From contig NC_021237.1 of the NCBI RefSeq assembly GCF_000397205.1, positions 3,721,001-3,785,000 of the forward strand: a stretch of 64,000 bases of DNA, given 5' to 3'. Shown piece after piece: positions 59,596 to 64,000 of the stretch. Both the position numbers and the translations under genes were made by a program. The stretch's first letter is position 1; the number at the start of each line of letters is the position of its first letter. The stretch comes from Pseudomonas protegens CHA0 (GTDB lineage: Bacteria > Pseudomonadota > Gammaproteobacteria > Pseudomonadales > Pseudomonadaceae). The notes under the pieces were generated by a model. It had not been told where the DNA came from. It saw only the letters and a program-made list of their open reading frames with translations, and did no database searches.

Positions 59596-61059
59596 TCAGA
59601 CAAATGGCCAGATCAGCAGGGTAATACAGAACCCCAAGGTGCCGAGCAAGGTGGTGATCACGGTCCAGGTACGCAGGCCGTCCGCGACGTTGAGGCCGGC
59701 CAGCTTGGTGAAGATCCAGTACCCGGCGTCATTGATATGGGACATGGCCAGCCCGCCACCGCCCATGGCCAGGCACAGCAGGGCCATGTGGTTGGGGCTC
59801 AGGTTGAGGGTGGCGATCAGCGGCGCGATGATGCCCGCCGTAGTCACCAGGGCCACGGTGGTGGAGCCCTGCACCGCACGCAGCAGCATGGTCAGCAGAA
59901 AACCCAGGGCCAGCACCGGCAGGCCGGTGGTGCGCAGCAGGTCGGAGACCACCGCGCCGATCCCGGTATCCACCAGCACCTTGCCAAACACCCCCCCGGC
60001 CCCGGCGATCAGGATCACCATGGCCACCCCGGGCAGCGCCGAGCCGATCACGTCGGACACCTGGCTGCGGCTCCAGCCGCGGCGCGAGCCCAGCAGCCAG
60101 GCACACAGCAAGGTGTCCAGCAGCAGCGCCACCAGCGGCGCGCCAAGTACCGTCAGCACCCCGCGCAGGGTGGATTCCAGGGGCAGCAAGGAGGTAGCCA
60201 GGGTGCCCAGCAGGATCAGCACGATGGGCAGCAGGATCAGGCTGACGATCAGGCCGAACCCCGGTGGTGGTGCCGGTGGCAGTTTCGCCGCCAGGCTGCC
60301 GGTGGATTCTTCCAGGCCCATGTGCGCCACAGCGGCCACCGCCTGGGGGCTGGCAGGCTGCTCGGAACCGTTGTTCCAGGCGGCGAGGTCTTCATTGGTG
60401 ACGTGCGGGCCGTAGACTTCGGCGCGGATGTCATCGGTCATCGGGTAGTTGCGCCGGGTCATGCGCCCCGCCACGCGGTAGCCCACGTAGCACAGCAGCG
60501 CGGTCAGCGGCAGGCCGAACATCAGCACCCGGCCCAGGTCCGCGCCCAGCTGGCTGGCCGCGGCCACCGCTCCAGGGTGCGGCGGCAGGAAGGCGTGCAC
60601 GGTGAGCAGCGCGGCGCACATCGGCAAGGCGAACACCAGCAGCGGCTTGCGCGCACTGCGGGCCACGCCATAGGCCAGGGGCATGAGGATGATCACCCCG
60701 ACCTCGAAGAACACCGGCACGCCGATGATGAATCCGGCCATGGTCAGCGCCAGGGGCGTGCGCCGGTTGCCAAAGCGCTCGATCAGGGTCTTGGCCAGCG
60801 CCTCGGCGCCGCCGGAAAGCTCGATGATGCGGCCGATCATCGCGCCCAGGGCGATGATGATGGCGATGTGGCCGAGGGTCTTGCCCATGCCGCCCTCGAT
60901 GGTGGCCACCAGCTCCGCCGGTTTCACCCCGGCCACCAGCGCCACCAGGATGCTTACCAGCATCAGCGCGACAAAGGGCTGGAACTTGTACTTGAGCACC
61001 AGGAACAGCAACAGGGCGATACCGGCCCCGGCGGTGATCATCAGAATCAGCGGGCTCAT
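59596..61059 (-). CDS. GntP family gluconate/tetronate permease
   Basis: A 487-residue transporter with about 12-14 segments. It shows the GntP family blocks: LVLKYKFQPFVALMLVSILVALVAG, GMGKTLGHIAIIIALGAMIGRIIELSGGAEALAKTLIERFG, IIGVPVFFEVGVIILMPLAYG, HPGAVAAASQLGADLG and GSTTVALVTTAGIIAPL. Given its place in the cluster it most likely imports threonate or erythronate. The ATG at 61059 has GGAGGG ten bases upstream. It lies between otnC and otnI. Confidence 0.92.
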   Translation of the reverse strand: MSPLILMITAGAGIALLLFLVLKYKFQPFVALMLVSILVALVAGVKPAELVATIEGGMGKTLGHIAIIIALGAMIGRIIELSGGAEALAKTLIERFGNRRTPLALTMAGFIIGVPVFFEVGVIILMPLAYGVARSARKPLLVFALPMCAALLTVHAFLPPHPGAVAAASQLGADLGRVLMFGLPLTALLCYVGYRVAGRMTRRNYPMTDDIRAEVYGPHVTNEDLAAWNNGSEQPASPQAVAAVAHMGLEESTGSLAAKLPPAPPPGFGLIVSLILLPIVLILLGTLATSLLPLESTLRGVLTVLGAPLVALLLDTLLCAWLLGSRRGWSRSQVSDVIGSALPGVAMVILIAGAGGVFGKVLVDTGIGAVVSDLLRTTGLPVLALGFLLTMLLRAVQGSTTVALVTTAGIIAPLIATLNLSPNHMALLCLAMGGGGLAMSHINDAGYWIFTKLAGLNVADGLRTWTVITTLLGTLGFCITLLIWPFV

Positions 61060-61245
61060 TGCACAAGCCCTCCACCCAGTGGCTGGCAGGGGGTGCTGGT
61101 GGTGCGGGAACCCGTAAAGCAAATGCAGTCATTCATCTCGGGAAATCCTGTTGTTATTGTTTTTCAACGGCAAGCCGCTCCCCGCGAAAGCCTCATGAAG
61201 GCTTCCGTGGACTGGCGTGCATGAAACGCTGGCAGTGTCGCGGGC

Positions 61246-61884
61246 TTACCAGGTGGCGCCGAAAGCGTCCCGCAGCTCATCCAGGGCGGCCTGATCCAGA
61301 GGTGCCGGGCGCGGCTGGCTCATCAGCCACAGGCGCGCGGTTTCCTCCAGCTCTTCCAGGGCGTAGCTGGCCTTGGACACACTGCTTTCCCAGACCACCG
61401 GGCCCAGGCGTTCGAGCATCACCCCACGCACCTGGTTGGCCAGTTGCGCCACCTGCTCGGCGACCTTGGGCGAACCCGGGCGCTGGTAGCCGATCAGCGG
61501 GATGTGCCCGACCTTCATCACCTGGTACGGGGTCAGCGGCGGCAGGATGTCGTCCTCGCGCCAGACCCCGGCCAGGGTCAAGGCCACCAGGTGGGTGGAA
61601 TGGGTATGCACCACCCCGCCCACCCCGGGATTGCGGTCATACACCTGGCGATGCAGGGCCAGGGTCTTGGACGGTTTGTCGCCGCTGACCCACTCCCCCG
61701 CCAGGTTGACCTTGGCGATGGCTGCAGGGTCGAGCCGGCCCAGGCAGATGTCGGTGGGGGTGATCAGCCAGCCATCATCGAGCCGCGCACTGATGTTGCC
61801 GGCGCTGCCCACGGTGTAGCCGCGCTGATAGAGGCTGCGGCCGACATCACAGATTTCTTCGCGCAGAGCGTTTTCCCGGCTCAT
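61246..61884 (-). CDS. otnC: 3-oxo-tetronate 4-phosphate decarboxylase (class II aldolase fold)
   Basis: A 212-residue zinc-dependent enzyme of the FucA/class II aldolase family: REEICDVGRSLYQRGYTVGSAGNISARLDDGWLITPTDICLGRLDP, and VHTHSTHLVALTLAG with the metal His residues. It decarboxylates 3-oxo-tetronate 4-phosphate to dihydroxyacetone phosphate in the known OtnC pathway. Its start overlaps the otnK stop as ATGA. The frame stays open upstream to 62943 only because it runs antiparallel through otnK codons; that extension is not real. Confidence 0.92.
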   Translation of the reverse strand: MSRENALREEICDVGRSLYQRGYTVGSAGNISARLDDGWLITPTDICLGRLDPAAIAKVNLAGEWVSGDKPSKTLALHRQVYDRNPGVGGVVHTHSTHLVALTLAGVWREDDILPPLTPYQVMKVGHIPLIGYQRPGSPKVAEQVAQLANQVRGVMLERLGPVVWESSVSKASYALEELEETARLWLMSQPRPAPLDQAALDELRDAFGATW

Positions 61885-63173
61885 GCCTGACCTCCCGCCA
61901 GTTGACCCAGGGCCTTGCTGAAAAAGTCGCGACCACCGAAGTTGCCGGACTTCAGCGCCAGGGCCAGGGGCTCGCCGCCACTGCTGACGGTGGCCGGGAC
62001 CCCGGGATCGATCTGCGCGCCGATCTGCAGCAGGCGCACGTCCAGGGCCTTGACCACGGCGCCGGAGGTTTCCCCGCCAGCCACCACAAAGCGCCGCACG
62101 CCGCTGTCGCGCAGGCCCCGGGCGATCTCGCCCAGGGCATTCTCCACCAGCGCTCCGGCACGTTCGGCACCGAGCTGACGCTGCACCGCCTTGACCTCTT
62201 CCGGCGTGCTGGTGGCGTAGATCAGCACCGTGCCCTGCTGCTCCCGGGCAAAGGCCAGGGCCTGTTCCACCACCGCCTCGCCGGCCGCCAGGGCCAGCGG
62301 GTCGATGCGCCAGGCCGGGCGCTCGGCTTCCAGCCAGGCATCGACCTGAGCATTGGTGGCCAGGGAGGCACTGCCGGCCAGCACCACTTCGCCACCGGCT
62401 ACCTTGGGCAGGCTTGCAGCGTCGAGGTCGCGCAGCTTGCCGGCGCGACGGAAGTTTTCCGGCAGGCCCAGGGCCAGCCCGGAACCGCCAGTGAGCAGCG
62501 GCAGGTCGGCGCAGGCGGCGCCGAGGGTATAGAGGTCGGCATCGGACAGCGCGTCGGCAATCGCCAGGGCAACACCCTGCCCGCGCAGTTCGGCGATCCT
62601 GCTGCGCACCGCCTCCACGCCCTGGGCGATGCTGTCGTAGCGCAGCAGGCCCACCGGCAGCCGGGTCTGGGATTGCAGGACCCGCACCAGGTTGGCATCG
62701 GTCATCGGCGTCAGCGGGTGATGCTGCATGCCCGATTCGCTGAGCAACTGGTCCTGGACGAACAGGTGGCCACGGAAAATGGTCCGGCCGTTCTCCGGGA
62801 ACGCCGGGCAGGCCAGGGTGAAATCGCTGCCCAGGGCCTCGAGCAAGGCCTCGCTGACCTGACCGATGTTGCCCGCCGCGGTGGAATCGAAGGTCGAGCA
62901 GTATTTGAAGAAGATCTGCTCGCAGCCCTGGTCCCGCAGCCATTGCAGGGCGGCCAGGGATTCGGCCACCGCTTCGCTGGCCGCAGTGGTGCGCGACTTC
63001 AGCGCGATCACCACGGCGTCGGCGTCCAGCCCGGCAGCCACTTCAGCGCTGGGAATGCCGATGCTCTGCACAGTGCGCATGCCACCGCGAACCAGCATGT
63101 TGGCCAGGTCCGTGGCCCCGGTGAAATCGTCGGCGATGCAGCCCAGCAACGGGCGTGGATTGGAAATCGTCAT
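61881..63173 (-). CDS. otnK: 3-oxo-tetronate 4-kinase
   Basis: A 430-residue kinase of the DUF1537 four-carbon acid-sugar kinase family. The N-terminal substrate domain has LLGCIADDFTGATDLANMLVRGGMRTVQSIG, FKYCSTFDSTAAGNIG and LTGGSGLALGLP. The C-terminal nucleotide domain has RRFVVAGGETSGAVVKAL and LALKSGNFGGRDFFSKAL. It phosphorylates 3-oxo-tetronate for cleavage by OtnC. The ATG at 63173 (GAGG eight bases upstream) starts right before the domain. It lies ten bases after ltnD. Confidence 0.93.
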   Translation of the reverse strand: MTISNPRPLLGCIADDFTGATDLANMLVRGGMRTVQSIGIPSAEVAAGLDADAVVIALKSRTTAASEAVAESLAALQWLRDQGCEQIFFKYCSTFDSTAAGNIGQVSEALLEALGSDFTLACPAFPENGRTIFRGHLFVQDQLLSESGMQHHPLTPMTDANLVRVLQSQTRLPVGLLRYDSIAQGVEAVRSRIAELRGQGVALAIADALSDADLYTLGAACADLPLLTGGSGLALGLPENFRRAGKLRDLDAASLPKVAGGEVVLAGSASLATNAQVDAWLEAERPAWRIDPLALAAGEAVVEQALAFAREQQGTVLIYATSTPEEVKAVQRQLGAERAGALVENALGEIARGLRDSGVRRFVVAGGETSGAVVKALDVRLLQIGAQIDPGVPATVSSGGEPLALALKSGNFGGRDFFSKALGQLAGGQA

Positions 63174-63183
63174 CACGGGTTCC

Positions 63184-64000
63184 TCACTCGGCATCGGGCT
63201 TGGCCACGGGCAGGTCGATGCCCGGGAAGATCTTGATCACCGCCGAGTCGTCCTCGCGGCCAAAACCGGCGCTGGAGGCCTGCATGAACATCTGGTGCGC
63301 GGTGGCCGACAGCGGCAGCGGGAATTTGCTGGCCCGGGCGGTATCCAGCACCAGCCCCAGGTCCTTGACGAAGATGTCCACCGCGGACAGCGGTGTGTAG
63401 TCGGCCTTGAGGATATGCGGAACGCGGTTCTCGAACATCCAGGAGTTGCCCGCGCTGTGGGTGATCACCTCGTACAGGGCATCGGCGTCCACCCCTTCGC
63501 GCAGCCCCAGGGCCATGGCTTCGGCGGATGCCGCGATATGCACCCCGGCCAGCAACTGGTTGATGATCTTGACCTTGGAGCCCAGGCCATGAGCATCCCC
63601 CAGGCGATAGACCTTGCCGGCCATGCCCCCCAGAATCGCCTCGGCCCTGGCGTAAGCGGTGGCCGGGCCGGAGGTCATCATGGTCATCTCGCCGGCGGCG
63701 GCCTTGGCCGCGCCCCCGGAGATCGGTGCATCCAGATAGAGCAGGCCCAGGGCCTCCAGGCGCTGGCCCAGGTCCACGGCGTAGGTCGGGGCCACGGTGG
63801 CGCAGCCGATCACCAGGCTGCCGGGACGCAGTGCCGCTGCCGCCCCGCCCTCACCGAACAGCACACTTTCGGTCTGCTCGGCATTGACCACCACGGTGAC
63901 AATCACATCGCATTCGCCGGCCAGTTGCGCCGCCGAGGCGCAAGCCACGCCGCCTTCGCTGGCGAACTGCTCGGTGACCGCAGCACGGACGTCACAGGCA
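63184..64000 (-). CDS. ltnD: L-threonate dehydrogenase (partial at right edge)
   Basis: An NAD-dependent dehydrogenase of the 3-hydroxyisobutyrate dehydrogenase family, cut by the window edge so that its N-terminal Rossmann motif is missing. Visible are DVIVTVVVNAEQTESVLFGEGG, YLDAPISGGAAKAAAGEMTMMTSGP, GLGSKVKIINQLLAGVHIAASAEAMALG (catalytic Lys in SKVKIINQ) and a family-specific C-terminus with KDLGLVLDTARASKFPLPLSATAHQMF. Within this cluster it should oxidise L-threonate to 2-oxo-tetronate, the first step. The reading frame continues past 63948 to the edge without a stop. Confidence 0.92.
   Translation of the reverse strand, partial: ACDVRAAVTEQFASEGGVACASAAQLAGECDVIVTVVVNAEQTESVLFGEGGAAAALRPGSLVIGCATVAPTYAVDLGQRLEALGLLYLDAPISGGAAKAAAGEMTMMTSGPATAYARAEAILGGMAGKVYRLGDAHGLGSKVKIINQLLAGVHIAASAEAMALGLREGVDADALYEVITHSAGNSWMFENRVPHILKADYTPLSAVDIFVKDLGLVLDTARASKFPLPLSATAHQMFMQASSAGFGREDDSAVIKIFPGIDLPVAKPDAE

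Noticed and set aside
58753..61224. 823-codon plus-strand open frame over otnI and the permease
   Set aside because: It is a shadow of two well-supported minus-strand genes. Its translation is Gln/His/Gly-rich and low in complexity.
61246..62943. 565-codon fusion of an unknown domain with OtnC
   Set aside because: The upstream part is another frame of otnK. The OtnC domain begins at its own ATG 61884, which overlaps the otnK stop in the usual ATGA manner.
1..64000. CRISPR arrays, tRNA/rRNA genes, insertion sequences, prophage genes
   Set aside because: I saw no regularly spaced direct repeats, no cloverleaf with a T-arm, and no transposase, integrase or phage structural motifs.

Overview
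The window reads as chromosome of a fluorescent-group Pseudomonas (P. protegens / P. chlororaphis / P. fluorescens type). Evidence: very high GC with strong GC3 bias, Pseudomonas REP/REPIN palindromes in several intergenic gaps, and a gene order dnaQ - rnhA - methyltransferase / gloB - mltD - peptide ABC transporter - fabI that I recall from P. aeruginosa (around PA1806-PA1816). I found no tRNA, rRNA, CRISPR array, insertion sequence or prophage. The last gene (ltnD) runs off the right edge.

Layout. 0.3-6.4 kb: replication and housekeeping genes (dnaQ, rnhA, gloB, mltD), a small DUF2388 protein, and a lipoprotein with a GDPD fold whose catalytic residues are mostly gone. 6.5-14.8 kb: a two-binding-protein, Yej/Npp-type peptide importer followed by fabI. 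14.8-23.1 kb: an orphan lipoprotein, a GAF-GGDEF cyclase, a ppyR-nnrS nitric-oxide operon preceded by three NorR-like boxes, a large undescribed membrane protein, and a PTS-permease/EAL fusion. 23.4-27.6 kb: an ECF sigma / FecR / TonB-receptor cell-surface signalling set. 27.6-35.0 kb: single accessory genes (VOC, AraC, two LysE exporters, Aer-like chemoreceptor, GNAT, DapA paralogue, RNase T2).

35.1-46.8 kb is the most striking block. A REC-coiled-coil-degenerate-HD-GYP protein is divergent from a translationally coupled operon of REC-GGDEF-EAL, di-haem cytochrome c peroxidase, DAHL-like membrane histidine kinase and REC-histidine kinase. DUF2252 and CHASE4-PAS-GGDEF-EAL genes follow. It looks like a branched phosphorelay that couples a periplasmic peroxidase to c-di-GMP. 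47.0-49.0 kb holds an overlapping SMI1/KNR4 and Nudix-DUF4406 fusion pair that resembles conflict-system genes. 49.0-54.0 kb has azlCD, fabV (a second enoyl-ACP reductase), an LprI-like protein, an amino-acid binding protein and an unannotated coding stretch with no usual start codon. 54.2-56.5 kb is a compositionally distinct island: a muramidase-like protein, a DUF2272 protein and an orphan lipoprotein. 56.6-64.0 kb is a tetronate/threonate catabolic cluster (ltnD-otnK-otnC-permease-otnI) with a nearby DeoR regulator and a periplasmic alpha/beta hydrolase.

Five proteins between 15.8 and 46.8 kb carry c-di-GMP domains (GGDEF, EAL or HD-GYP-like), so turnover or sensing of this messenger is a theme of the window. 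All functional calls come from reading the translated sequences; no database search was run.
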